64,000 nucleotides of DNA from JAIOQJ01 sp963718635 (lineage in GTDB: Bacteria > Planctomycetota > Planctomycetia > Gemmatales > Gemmataceae). This document shows positions 28,947 to 38,635 of this stretch, one piece after another. The notes below the pieces were generated by a model. It searched no databases and had not been told where the DNA came from. It was given only the letters and a program-made list of their open reading frames with translations. The position numbers were made by a program, and so were the translations under genes. Positions within the stretch are counted from its first letter, which is position 1. Each line of letters begins with the position of its first letter. The stretch is from assembly GCA_963718635.1 (NCBI GenBank), contig OY970367.1, positions 6,076,001 through 6,140,000 of the forward strand, read 5' to 3'.

Positions 28947-29408
28947 CTATGTTAGATCCACTTGGATCGGGCACTCAACGGTCATAAAGTCTGCACGTGA
29001 CATTTGGATTGAAATGCCATGATCGCCAGCGTTGAAGTTGATCGAATCATTTTGCTCGAGCGCTGGATCGACGAAGGTCGGCAGGCCGAAGAGGCTGCCG
29101 AAAGGTGGTATTGAGCCCGGCTGCAAACCCGTCAATTGCAGCACTTCATCGACGGTTGCGAAGCGGATTCCCTTTACCCCGAGACTCGTTCGCGTTTTCT
29201 TGCTGTCCAACTTGCGGTTGGCGGGTATCACGAGAAGAACGAAACGATCGCCCGCTTTAACGATCAACGCCTTCGCGCCACTGGCGAGCGGAACGCCGCG
29301 GATCGCCGCCGCCTGCTCGCTCGTAAAGACCGGCTCGTGACGAGAAACCGCAAATGGAATCAAGTCGCCCGTGAGTTTTTCTTCGATTTGTTCGAAAACA
29401 GATGGCAT
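28947..29408 (-). CDS. YbaK/ProX-family aminoacyl-tRNA deacylase
   Basis: The family removes mischarged amino acids from tRNA. Features are SGAKALIV, the Lys-containing DSKKTR stretch and LQPGSIPPFGSLFGLPTFVD, which forms the conserved pocket. ATG 29408 (MPSVFEQIEEKL) is chosen because it begins the family domain; the open frame extends to 29486. It follows the FHA-type regulator gene on the same strand with an 87-base gap. Specificity within the family cannot be told. Confidence 0.82.
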   Translation of the reverse strand: MPSVFEQIEEKLTGDLIPFAVSRHEPVFTSEQAAAIRGVPLASGAKALIVKAGDRFVLLVIPANRKLDSKKTRTSLGVKGIRFATVDEVLQLTGLQPGSIPPFGSLFGLPTFVDPALEQNDSINFNAGDHGISIQMSRADFMTVECPIQVDLT

Positions 29409-29495
29409 AAGAATAACGATACTTCCCAAACAAAATTTCGTAATGCATTTGCACAAAAGCGGCGCGGCATTTCGCTCAGATCTCAAAGGCTCGCC

Positions 29496-31416
29496 TCATT
29501 CGCGCTTCAAATCATAGGCTTTGATTTTGCGGTCGAGCGTCGAGCGTTCGATGCCAAGGATCTCGGCCGTACGGCTTTTGTTCCAATCCGTGTGGTTGAG
29601 CGTGCCGATAATCTGGCGCTTCTCCATCTCGTCAAGCGATGCCGGCTTGAAGGGGATGGGATGCAGCCCGGAACCGCCGACGTCAACCGATGACAGCCAG
29701 ATATCGGCGGCGTCGAGTTCAGCAGCGCCACTAAGGGCTACGGCTCGCTCGATGACATTCCGTAGTTCGCGGACGTTGCCCGGCCAATGATGCGACTGCA
29801 GTTTCGCGATCGCGTCGGCCGTGAAGCCCCGAATCTTTCGGCCTGTCTCGTTGACGAAGCGCTTGAGAAAGTGCTCGGCTAAGAGCGGGATGTCTCCCAC
29901 GCGATCCCGCAACGGCGGGACCCGAACTTCAACGACTTGCAGCCGGTAGAAGAGATCTTTGCGGAAGTGGTTCGACCGCACGGCTTCTTCGAGCGCGCGA
30001 TTGGTCGCTGCCACGACGCGAACGTCAACTTGAATCTTGTTGTTGCCCCCCAGCCGTTCGAAGGTATGGCCTTCCAGCACCCGCAAAAACTTCGCTTGCG
30101 TTGACAACGGCATCTCGCCGATCTCGTCCAGAAAGATGGTGCCTTGATCGGCCGCCTCGAACTTGCCGATCATCTTTTCCGTGGCGCCCGTGTAAGCGCC
30201 TCGCTCGTGCCCGAAGAGTTCAGACTCCAGCAGCGATTCCGTGATGGCGGCACAATTTAGACAGATGAAAGGGCCGTCGCGTCGATCGCTTGACATATGG
30301 ATGGCGCGAGCGACGAGTTCCTTGCCCGAGCCGCTCTCCCCGCGGATCAGCACCGTGGCATGGGTCGGCGCGACACGGCGAATTTGGGATTCAGTTTGCT
30401 TTAACGGCCCACTCTCGCCCACCAGTTCGGATTCCAGACGCAGGGTATCGACCAGCGCTTTATTGGCCCCGGACAAAGCCCCCCGGCGCTTTAATTGGTT
30501 CCAGGCGATGCCGAACTGTTTGGCCACCAAAAGAGCAAACTCAAGATCCTCCGAAGCGAGTGATGGTTTCAAGGTGGTCGAGTAGAGGTGGATGAGCCCG
30601 AGCACGTTCGTCTCGAAGACGACCGGCGCAAATCAGGCTGCCAACTTTGAGTTCGGAAAGACTTTCCCGATTGCGCAAAGCCGGATCGGAATGAACGTTT
30701 TCGGCAAGGATCGCCTCTTTCGACGACAACACCTCGGCACTGACAAATTGCGAAACCTTGTGATAGGTTTGAATCTTTGGATCGCGATGGCGATGAGCCA
30801 GCAGTTCGGAGGCCCGCCCTTCTTTGAGACCGAGCACCGCTCCGACTTCAGCAGGAATGCCTTCGAGCAGCCCATCGAGAACGCATTCGACCAGTTCCTC
30901 CAGCGTTTCCGCAGAGCCCATATCGAGCCCGAGACGATAGAGCACACCGATGGCCTTTTCCCAGCGGTGGACTTCGAGAATCGTCTCGCCTTCGCGCTGC
31001 CTGTCTCCATCCTCGTTTTTGGTGGCGCCGTAGCGAGTCGTGCGCAGCCGCTTGCGGATTTCGAGGTTCTCTTCCATACTGCTCTGGGGCACACCGGGCA
31101 GATCGCGCAGGTTCTCCACAAAGAGGAACTTGCTTCGGCCCAGTTGGAGCTCGTCGTTCGGTTCGAGAATTTCTTCGCCGTGAATCCGGATCTCATTCAC
31201 TTTGGAGCCATTCAGACTGCCTAAGTCACGCAGCCGCCATTTGCCCTCAGCGAAATAAATCTCGGCATGTTCACGGCTACACAGATCGTCGGCGAGAACG
31301 ATTTTGTTGGTTGGTGCGCGCCCGACCGTACAGCGGATTCCACGCTGCAGGGGATGAACATGGCCGAAGCCATTCTCGTGGCGAGCAACAGCATAGGCGG
31401 TCATTGCAGTTGGCAT
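29496..31416 (-). CDS. FHA-GAF sigma-54-dependent transcriptional activator, frameshifted
   Basis: The N-terminal FHA domain (CTVGRAPTNKIVLADDLCSREHA, DLGSLNGSKVN) binds phosphothreonine, so input from a Ser/Thr kinase is expected. A GAF domain spans about residues 150-330. The AAA+ domain has Walker A GESGSGKE, the sigma-54 loop GAYTGA and Walker B TIFLDEIGE. A Fis-type helix-turn-helix ends it (NKSRTAEILGIERSTLDRKI). The frame breaks at 30624-30629, after SLICA, and resumes as PVVFETNVLGLIHLY. AAGG precedes the ATG. No kinase gene lies nearby. Confidence 0.88.
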
Positions 31417-31590
31417 GAATCGCCTTCAGAAGGGTACGAAACCGATAACTCTTTTATATACTATCTCGAATAAAAAAGGTGCGGACGAAGATGTCTCGTT
31501 AGCCGGACGCGTTAGCGACGAGTTTGTGAAAAAGATCTTTAAACTGCAAGTTGTGCAAACTCGCACTTCCCTAATCAAATCCATGCAACC

Positions 31591-32706
31591 CTAGATTCCC
31601 ACCCAAGCCGCAGCGAAGACCGCACTGGCCAAGGCCAAAGTGGCGAGAGCCCCCGGCGTCATCGAGCCGCTATACAGATGGTTGGAGCTGGTCGGAAGCG
31701 GGAGTTGCACGTGGGGATAGAGCGATGGCGGCGCTTCCCGGCCGTGCGGCATCAAAACGCGAACTCGGCTCTGGAAAAAGGCCCAGCCTATGGCCGCCAT
31801 CAGAAACGCTGACGCAACGAGCATCAACCAGGGTTGATGTTCGAAGGAAACTCCCAGACTTTTGCCGACGCTGATAGGCAGACTTTCGGATTCCGCAAGC
31901 AAGCCGAGCGCATTATGCAGAAAATGCAGCAGCATCGGCACGAAGAGCGAACGCGATGCCACATACGTGAGATGGAGAACGACGCCCATCAGGCTGGCAA
32001 AAATCACTTGAAGCGGAATCAGGTGAATCAAGCCGAAGAAAAGAGACGTGGCGGCAATGCCGGGAACCAGACCATAACGGCCCACGAGGTTGCAGCCGAG
32101 AAACCCACGGCACCACAATTCCTCCGAAATAGCAGGTCCTAAACTCAGCGCGAGCACGGGAATCCACCAAGGCCATGTCGCCGCTTCGCGACCAAGTCGC
32201 TCCAGAGCCTCACTCCCTGGAAGGTGAAAGTGGCCGAACATCTGCTCAAAAGCAGTCTGTAGGGCAAAATTGCAAATAAGCAGTGGCAGCACCAGGATGC
32301 ATACCAGCACGACGTGTACGAGGGGCGGGGTTCGCAACGCAAGCTTTGCTTTCCAACCACGGCCGAGGATACGCGTCAAATAATAGAGACTGAAAAGTAT
32401 GCCGGCGATGGGCCCGACGAACAGAAGATCCCGAGTCAATTGTGGATCACTGGCGACTTCCAGAAGCGATTGAAGAAACCCTCCGCCGTTGAACATTTTC
32501 CCGATGGTCAACCCGGCGATCAAAAGCAGGGCGGGCAAAATCTGGGTGGCCACCAAAAAGTAGACGCACCACAAAGCCGCCTTCCAAAAGCCGAAGCCCC
32601 GCCGCGACAGCACCGCCACCTCAACAGTCGGAATCTCATCGAGGTTCAGGTCAACCGGCTCTAAATCGAGCGGTTCGGGTTTGGAATCGAACTCAGGTAG
32701 CGGCAT
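31591..32706 (-). CDS. CPBP-family intramembrane metalloprotease
   Basis: A polytopic membrane protein with the CAAX protease/bacteriocin-processing (CPBP, ABI) motifs: EELWCRGFLG (Glu-Glu and Arg), FGLIHLIP (His) and HFLHNALG (His). The start is set at ATG 32706 (MPLPEFDSKPEP); an upstream frame to 32805 lacks a good site. The first 60 residues are acidic and cytoplasmic. Substrates of bacterial members are mostly unknown. Confidence 0.85.
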   Translation of the reverse strand: MPLPEFDSKPEPLDLEPVDLNLDEIPTVEVAVLSRRGFGFWKAALWCVYFLVATQILPALLLIAGLTIGKMFNGGGFLQSLLEVASDPQLTRDLLFVGPIAGILFSLYYLTRILGRGWKAKLALRTPPLVHVVLVCILVLPLLICNFALQTAFEQMFGHFHLPGSEALERLGREAATWPWWIPVLALSLGPAISEELWCRGFLGCNLVGRYGLVPGIAATSLFFGLIHLIPLQVIFASLMGVVLHLTYVASRSLFVPMLLHFLHNALGLLAESESLPISVGKSLGVSFEHQPWLMLVASAFLMAAIGWAFFQSRVRVLMPHGREAPPSLYPHVQLPLPTSSNHLYSGSMTPGALATLALASAVFAAAWVGI

Positions 32707-32891
32707 CGAAACGGCCTCGGCAGTTAAACGTCTAAAACTCGCGAGGCTATGCCTCGGACCGACAAGGCGAGCGTCAAGCCGTGACGCCGACGTAAATTTC
32801 AACACGTCGGCCTTACGCCTCGATCTAAGGATTTCTATACTGTCCCATCTGTTAATCCAAGATTACGCACTTATCGCTCAGGCTTCTTTTC

Positions 32892-32960
32892 GACAGGATT
32901 AACAGGATTTACAGGATGAACAAAGGCTTTTTATCCTGTCTCTCCTGTTAATCCTGTCTG
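32892..32960. repeat. CAGGATTAACAGGA inverted-repeat element
   Basis: GACAGGATTAACAGGATTTA at the left pairs with the complement of CTCCTGTTAATCCTGTCTG at the right, around CAAAGGCTTTTTATC. The left arm itself repeats ACAGGAT. One copy in the window. Confidence 0.8.
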
Positions 32961-33214
32961 TTTTGCTTCATGGACTAGCGACCGCTAAGGTAAGGAACGG
33001 GGCGCTCACCCAAAGCTAAAACTAGCCTATTCATCGTATGTGGATCAGACGAGCCCTGTTATCCGGCCGCGCCACCGGCGGAGTTCTCGCGCGTCAAAGC
33101 ACGCCAGCGACGGAATCGTTGCGCAGCAAACGGTTCGCTTTCCCGACGCCCCCGAAATGCGGGTGCGACAACCGATTCCGGCAAGAGATCAAACTGGCGC
33201 CCTGAGCGCTTCAC

Positions 33215-33273
33215 TCAGAGCCGCGACCGCTCAGGGAGCGGTGGAGCCCGCTCCCTGAGGGTCGCGGCTCTGA
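33215..33273. repeat. TCAGAGCCGCGACC hairpin
   Basis: Left arm 33215-33241 and right arm 33248-33273 pair over about 25 bases with one unpaired base, with loop TGGAGC. It shares the GCCGCGACCG and AGGGAGCG words with elements at 34620-34686 and 61435-61471. Confidence 0.8.
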
Positions 33274-33281
33274 CATTCACC

Positions 33282-33435
33282 CTCGTTACCAGGCTCTGCC
33301 TGGTAACGGGTCGTCGAGGCTCCGCCTCGCGGGTTGTCTTCCGGAAGACTTTCCTATAGTTCGAACGCGCATTCGCATTTCAATCATCGAGGCAGAGCCT
33401 CGACGACCCGTTACTAGGCAGAGCCTGGTAACGAG
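33282..33435. repeat. nested 48-base inverted repeat with cruciform potential
   Basis: Arms 33282-33329 and 33388-33435 match over 48 bases with two mismatches. Each arm contains two smaller hairpins, GTTACCAGGCTCTGCC with GGTAAC and CGAGGCTCCGCCTCG, so a branched structure is possible. A 58-base unique centre separates the arms. Confidence 0.88.
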
Positions 33436-33557
33436 CGTCAGTAATTGATTGGCGCACCCCGAAACGCCAAAATCAAGCCAAAAGGGAACCCGACAAACCG
33501 CGTCTCCATACAAATGAACTGCAAGAGTCTCAACAATCATTCGTGGTGCTATCTCCG

Positions 33558-34586
33558 ATGAAAATCCGCCAAGCTGTTCTTGTCGAGCCTTTTAAGGTTG
33601 AAGTGCGCGAGGTCGAATGCCCTCAGCCGGCCGCCAATCAGATTCTCGTGGAATGCGAAGTCAGCGCTATCAGTGCGGGCACGGAGTTAGCCGTTTACAC
33701 CGGCACGCACCAATGGTTGAAAGACCCGAAACTGCCTGACTGGAAATTTCCGTTTCGTCCGGGCTATTCGGCGGCAGGGAAAATTGTCGATGTCGGCTCG
33801 GGCATCACCGGCTGGCAGCTCGGCCAGCGCGTCAGCTATCCCGGCAATCATGCATCGCACGAGTTGCTGACCATCGGTCATGAACGGGGGCGGCTCTGGA
33901 AAATGCCGGATGGCTTGACGTTCGATAAGGCCGCCCTGGCCTGTATTTCACGCTATGGCTTTGGCGGCGTTTTGCGCTCCGGACTGACGCTCGGACGTTC
34001 CGTCGCCGTGCTGGGTCTGGGAATCATTGGCCAGTTTGCACTCCGCTGTGCGGCAGCAGCCGGCTGTCATCCCGTGGTGGGCATCGATTCGGTCTTGATG
34101 CGGCGTGAGGCAGCCAGCGCGGCCGGCGCTTCGCACGTCATTGATCCCACTTCAACCGACGCCAAGGCTGCGCTAAGCGAGTTTCTGGGTTGCCGTGGCG
34201 CCGAGGTCGTGATCGATGCGACCGGCGCGCCCGCTGCCGTACCGGTGGCTATGTCGCTTGCGTGCGATGCAGGACAGGTTGTCGTCGTCGGCAGCCCGCG
34301 CGGGTTAGCGCAAAACGTGAATTTTTACGATGACCTTCATCGGCGGTATATTGACGTTTGCGGCGCCCACGGCAATATGCTCTTTGAGCCTGCCCACAAA
34401 CGCCTTGCAGGCGATTGGGACATTGATAAGGCCCAGAACTGGCTTCTGGCGGCGCTAGCTTCGGGCAGACTCAATACGGAAAAGCTCGTGACGCACGTGA
34501 TCAAGCCGGAAGGAATCGGCAGCGCTTACGAGGGATTGCTGAATAAAAAGGAAGAGTATTTGGGCGTCACGGTTCAATGGAAGTAG
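33558..34586 (+). CDS. MDR-family zinc-type alcohol dehydrogenase-like protein
   Basis: A GroES-like N-terminal domain (EVSAISAGTELAVYTG, PFRPGYSAAGKIVDVG) precedes a Rossmann fold (VAVLGLGIIGQFALRCAAAAG) for NAD(P). In place of the usual catalytic-zinc Cys the sequence reads ISAGTE, as in the bi-domain oxidoreductases that lack that Cys, so zinc dependence is doubtful. ATG 33558 (MKIRQAVLVEP) is preferred over GTG 33543. Its substrate is unknown; a repeat hairpin follows the stop. Confidence 0.82.
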   Translation: MKIRQAVLVEPFKVEVREVECPQPAANQILVECEVSAISAGTELAVYTGTHQWLKDPKLPDWKFPFRPGYSAAGKIVDVGSGITGWQLGQRVSYPGNHASHELLTIGHERGRLWKMPDGLTFDKAALACISRYGFGGVLRSGLTLGRSVAVLGLGIIGQFALRCAAAAGCHPVVGIDSVLMRREAASAAGASHVIDPTSTDAKAALSEFLGCRGAEVVIDATGAPAAVPVAMSLACDAGQVVVVGSPRGLAQNVNFYDDLHRRYIDVCGAHGNMLFEPAHKRLAGDWDIDKAQNWLLAALASGRLNTEKLVTHVIKPEGIGSAYEGLLNKKEEYLGVTVQWK

Positions 34587-34619
34587 CTTTTGCCGTGACC
34601 GTTAGAGAGGTTTGCAGAA

Positions 34620-34686
34620 ACGCTCCCTTACCAGTCCGTTAGCCGCGATCGTTAGGGAGCGCTTGCTGAATTCGCTAACGGTCGCG
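34620..34686. repeat. CCGCGATCGTTAGGGAGCG hairpin
   Basis: CCGCGATCGTTAG at 34643-34655 pairs with CTAACGGTCGCGG at 34674-34686 (12 of 13); an alternative stem joins CGCTCCCTTA (34621-34630) with GTTAGGGAGCG. The element overlaps the last codons of the TolC-like gene. Confidence 0.75.
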
Positions 34687-36087
34687 GCCAACCTCGAGCG
34701 GCATTCCCACCGCTCGCTCGAGCGCAGCCCGGCGTCGAAACGCTTCGGCTAGCGCTTCATAGTAGCGATCTTTTAATCCGATCAAACTGCGCTGCGCTTC
34801 AATCAACGTCACAAATGGAATCTTCCCATTCACATACGACGATTGAGCTTCCTTGATGTTCGCGTCGGTTGCAGGCAATAATTTTTTCTCGAACAGTTGA
34901 ATCACTTTGTCGCTTTCGCGAAGTAACTCGTAGTTTTCTTGCACCTGTAAGTTCACCTGATCGGTCAGGCGAGAAAGCTCGGCCCGCCGTTGCGCTGCCT
35001 TTCGCGGGCTTCAGCGACCGCCGCGTCTCGACGCGCCAGGCGAACAGGCAGATTAATACGCGCCCCGACCTGCCACTGCAACGGGTGCCCATTGATCGAC
35101 TGCCAGAACGAATCGTAGGATGCCAGGACTTCAACATCGGGCTTGTATTCACGAAGAGCGACTTGGACAGAAGCCTCTTCCGCCGCCAACCGAGCAGCGA
35201 GGGCCTTCAGATCGGGGCGAGCCTCGATGGCCATCCCGCGAAGCGTTGAAGCGTCCGGCGTACGCGTCAGCGGGGGTGTCGAATCGGGCGCGGGCAACGG
35301 CGAGTCGGGGGGCAGATGCATGAACGTGTTCAGGCGTGCTTTTGCCACCTGGCGAAAACGTTCCAGATAAACGGTCCGCTCTTCCTGACGGGCGATTTCG
35401 ACATCAACCTGAAGCATGTCCTGTTGCGGAACCTGGCCATTCTTGTAGCGCGTTTCTGCATTCTTGCGAAACTCTTGCAGGATTTTGAGGTTGTCGGCAT
35501 TCACCACCAGGGCGCGCTCGGTCAAGTAATAATCGGCATAAGAATTTAAAGCCGATTCAATCAATTGCAGCCGGGTATCATCGACATCGCGCTCGGCGGC
35601 ATTCGCCTCGGCTCGAACGAACTCGCCACGCAATTCCCGCTTGCCGAAATAGGGGAGTTTCTGTGTTAACTCCGTGCGGGCGGCGTAACTGGCGTTTTGC
35701 GCCGATGGTGCCGGGCGCCGTTACGAAGTTCAGCATCGGGTCGTCGAGCGAGATCACTTGCGGGTAGCGAGCATTCACCGCCGCGGCCGTCGCGCGCATT
35801 TGCTCCAGCGTCGGGCTTCGCTCGATCACCAACTGAATCACGCGTTCCGGCTTCAAGGTCGCATCGTTGCCGAAGAGGCTTTCAGTTTTTTCCTCGGTCT
35901 TGCGCGTTGACGCGGCGGTTTGTTGAAGTTCGGAACTGGATTCAAGCTGTTTGTGCGTCGGGCTCGCAACACCGGCCGACGGCGTCGCTACTGGCTTTTG
36001 ACCGATTCGCTCAACAGCGCAACCAGCCAACGCCTGCGACAGGACGAATGATGCAAGCAATTTTTTTCGCTTGGCATTGATGTACAT
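34675..36087 (-). CDS. TolC/CusC-type outer-membrane efflux lipoprotein, two frameshifts
   Basis: The outer-membrane channel of tripartite pumps. ATG 36087 starts a lipoprotein signal with the lipobox LAGC (SQALAGCAVERIG). Repeated alpha-barrel helices follow (VIQLVIERSPTLEQMRATAA, DDTRLQLIESALNSYADYYL, LLRESDKVIQLFEKKLLPA) as in the OEP family. An extra A in the A4 run at 35695-35698 and a missing base near 34990 shift the frame; the protein continues across both. The final residues (GRDR) and stop are encoded by the repeat at 34620-34686. The RND subunit at the window's right end is a possible but distant partner. Confidence 0.82.
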
Positions 36088-36383
36088 GGATCGCCTTATC
36101 GCATCGAAACGGACTCGCCGCGCATCCAATGCCTTATCGGCAGTAAAGGCGGCACTTCTGTAGGCTTGACTTTGGCGAGAGCCGAATTGCGTAAGCAATC
36201 GGATAAATGATGCGGTGCATGCACGATTCCATTGCCGCAGATTGGGCAAGTTGGCGTTTACAGAAATGGTTTGACCGATTACAACCTTTTATCGAATCGG
36301 CGCCTGGTGGCCGAAGGACTCGACGCGCCTGCTTTGTTGAAACAGGCGCTATGCGGTTGGAACAAGGATGTTCGGACCCTTTC

Positions 36384-37289
36384 ATGAAGAATGCGCGCTC
36401 TCTTATCGTCGTTGCGGACGACTATGGCATCGGCCCGGACGTCTCGCGATGCATTCTCGAATTGATGCGCGCAGGTGTCGTTACGGGCACCGTTCTTCTG
36501 GTCAATTCGCCCTTTGCCGAGAGCGATATTTCCCGATGGAAACAGTCGGGCCGCGTCGGCGAAATGGGTTGGCATCCGAATCTGAATCTCGACGCTCCAA
36601 CGGCGCCGCGCGACCAAGTTGCCACATTGCTCGATAGAGAAGGCCGGCTTGCTTCTCTTGGCATCATGCTCATGCGCATGGCCTCCGGCAGGCTGCGCTT
36701 CCAAGATCTCGTTAATGAGTTCGAAGCCCAGTTGAACCGCTTCTGCGATCTCGTCGGCAATATGCCTCGGCTCATCAATGGCCATAAGCATATCCACGTT
36801 TTTCCAATGGTAAGCCGAGCGCTTACGCAGGTGCTTCAGAGCCGGAAAATTATTCCTTACGTGCGTCGCGTGGTCGAGCCGCTCGCCTGCTTTGGCGCTG
36901 TGCCGGGCGCTCGTGTCAAACGGCTCTTTCTGACAACGCTCGGCCGATCCGCCGCGCGACGGCAAGACCGGGCCGGCTTCACGGGAAATGATGCTCTGGT
37001 CGGCATCACCGATCCGAAATGGGTCCAAGATCCCGCCTTCTTCGAACGCTGGATTACGCGGGTGCCCGGCCAAACGGTGGAATTGGCTGTACATCCCGGC
37101 TATCGCGATGAAACCTTGGTCGGCCGAGATTGCACCCTGCTGGACGGCCAATTAGAACGGCGCGTCGCCGAACACCGCTTGCTTCTCAGCGCTCGCTTCA
37201 CGGATGCTTACCAACGGGCAGGCTTTCAATTGGCAACGCCCTCGAACTTCTTAGGGTCCGAGCAAAGAGGATGGCGACATGCAGGTTGA
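36384..37289 (+). CDS. ChbG/HpnK-family polysaccharide deacetylase
   Basis: The family removes acetyl groups from N-acetylated sugars in a metal-dependent manner; members include ChbG (chitobiose) and HpnK (hopanoid-linked). Metal-site motifs are VVADDYGIGPD (Asp-Asp), INGHKHIHVFP (His pair) and LAVHPGYRDE (His). ATG 36384 begins the domain (MKNARSLIVVADD); the open frame upstream to 36207 has no homology. It overlaps the following GT87 gene by 11 bases, so they form a coupled unit. Confidence 0.86.
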   Translation: MKNARSLIVVADDYGIGPDVSRCILELMRAGVVTGTVLLVNSPFAESDISRWKQSGRVGEMGWHPNLNLDAPTAPRDQVATLLDREGRLASLGIMLMRMASGRLRFQDLVNEFEAQLNRFCDLVGNMPRLINGHKHIHVFPMVSRALTQVLQSRKIIPYVRRVVEPLACFGAVPGARVKRLFLTTLGRSAARRQDRAGFTGNDALVGITDPKWVQDPAFFERWITRVPGQTVELAVHPGYRDETLVGRDCTLLDGQLERRVAEHRLLLSARFTDAYQRAGFQLATPSNFLGSEQRGWRHAG

Positions 37290-38517
37290 GGCAACAGCGA
37301 CGCCAACGGATCGGCAAGCTCTTCTGCTGAAGCGCCACTGGCAGATTTGGCTCTTCGTCATCTGCGTCGTTGTCGTACGCGGCGCCATTCAGCCTCATCG
37401 CAGCACGGTATTCCCCTGTTATCGCGGGGCCGGCCTGAACTGGTTTGCCGGCAACGATCTTTACCAGCGAACGGCCGATACGTGCCGTTATAGCCCCCCC
37501 ACTCATATTGTTTTCGTCCCTTTCAGCGTGCTTCCGGAGGTTATTGGCGGCATCGCCTGGCGGCTGTTTATCAGCGCTGCCCTACTCGGAGCCCTGGCTT
37601 GGTGGCTAAAAAGCGCCTGTTCGAAATCCTGGACTGATCGCCATCGCGCCTGGCTGTTGCTGCTCACCATTCCGATGATGCAAGGAAATTTGAACAGCGC
37701 TCAGGCGAACGCTCTGGTCGTCGCCTGCCTGCTTGCGGCGCTGGCGGCCATCAATGAAAGCCGCTGGAACATCGCCTCCGCTGTGCTGGCTGTCGCCTTT
37801 TTGATCAAAGGTTATCCGCTCGCCGTCGCGCTATTGTTGATCGTCCTTTATCCGAAGCAACTAGGCTGGCGGTTGCCGATTGCCATTGCGCTTGGATTCT
37901 TGACCCCATTTCTCGTTCAAGAGCCCGGCTATGTGATGCGGCAATACGAGCGCTGGGTGAACAACCTCGTGGGCGATGATCGTTCTAACTGGCTGATCGT
38001 CGAAGGCTACCGCGATGGCTGGATGCTCGTCCGGCTTACGGGTCTGCCGCTCAGTTTTAAAGCGTACGAGATCTTCACAGTAGCTGCCGGCGCTGCGATC
38101 GGAGCGCTCGTCCTTGTTCTGCGTTTGCGCGGCGATAACGGGCCGGACTTTCGCAATCGCGTTCTCGGCCTCGGTTGCTGCTGGATGACCGTCTTCGGCC
38201 CCGCTACCGAAGGGCACACCTATATTCTGCTAGCTGCGACTCAGGCGTGGCTGACCGTCGAATGCCTTCGCGGCACGGTCCCGTTCTGGAGCCGCGTTCC
38301 GATCTACTTGGGCACGGGACTCTTCTTTCTGCATGTGGCAACCGGCGCGACCCCGCTTTGCCGTTATCTGATTTGCTACATCTGGCCGCCGATCGTGGCT
38401 TTACTCACCCTGGGCACTCTAACAGCGCTCTGCATTCTGTCGCCCTCGCCCAGATTATCTGCGATTGCAACGGGCGAACGCGAGCGGACGCCGGGCATGA
38501 TCCCTCAAGCTGTATGA
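37279..38517 (+). CDS. GT87-family integral membrane glycosyltransferase, second copy
   Basis: The 412-residue polytopic protein shares the GT87 plan with the gene at 8936: first helix, then LNWFAGNDLYQRT, PPTHIVFVPFSVL, MQGNLNSAQANALVVAC and AFLIKGYPLAVALLL. It is predicted to transfer a sugar from a polyprenyl-phosphate donor on the outer face of the membrane. It overlaps the deacetylase gene by 11 bases and lies 118 bases before a GT2 gene that could make the lipid-linked sugar donor. Confidence 0.8.
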   Translation: MQVEATATPTDRQALLLKRHWQIWLFVICVVVVRGAIQPHRSTVFPCYRGAGLNWFAGNDLYQRTADTCRYSPPTHIVFVPFSVLPEVIGGIAWRLFISAALLGALAWWLKSACSKSWTDRHRAWLLLLTIPMMQGNLNSAQANALVVACLLAALAAINESRWNIASAVLAVAFLIKGYPLAVALLLIVLYPKQLGWRLPIAIALGFLTPFLVQEPGYVMRQYERWVNNLVGDDRSNWLIVEGYRDGWMLVRLTGLPLSFKAYEIFTVAAGAAIGALVLVLRLRGDNGPDFRNRVLGLGCCWMTVFGPATEGHTYILLAATQAWLTVECLRGTVPFWSRVPIYLGTGLFFLHVATGATPLCRYLICYIWPPIVALLTLGTLTALCILSPSPRLSAIATGERERTPGMIPQAV

Positions 38518-38635
38518 AGTTGTCGGGCATTCAATTATTCCTTGGAGTTTTGGACTCAATTTGCCGATGACAGAAGCGCCGCGACTTCGAGTCGGCGGAT
38601 CGCGAACGGTAGCGCTGTATCAGTGGGAGAGGCCG

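Larger units (their letters stand above)
32707..33557. other. 851-base intergenic region built of inverted repeats
   Basis: No gene with a credible start or protein pattern was found here. It holds three separate inverted-repeat elements (32892-32960, 33215-33273, 33282-33435), listed individually. It must contain the promoters of the divergent CPBP and dehydrogenase genes, but no clear promoter boxes were assigned. Confidence 0.6.

Noticed and set aside
36279..37151. 290-codon frame on the minus strand
   Set aside because: Antisense to the ChbG/HpnK-type deacetylase whose metal-site motifs are intact.
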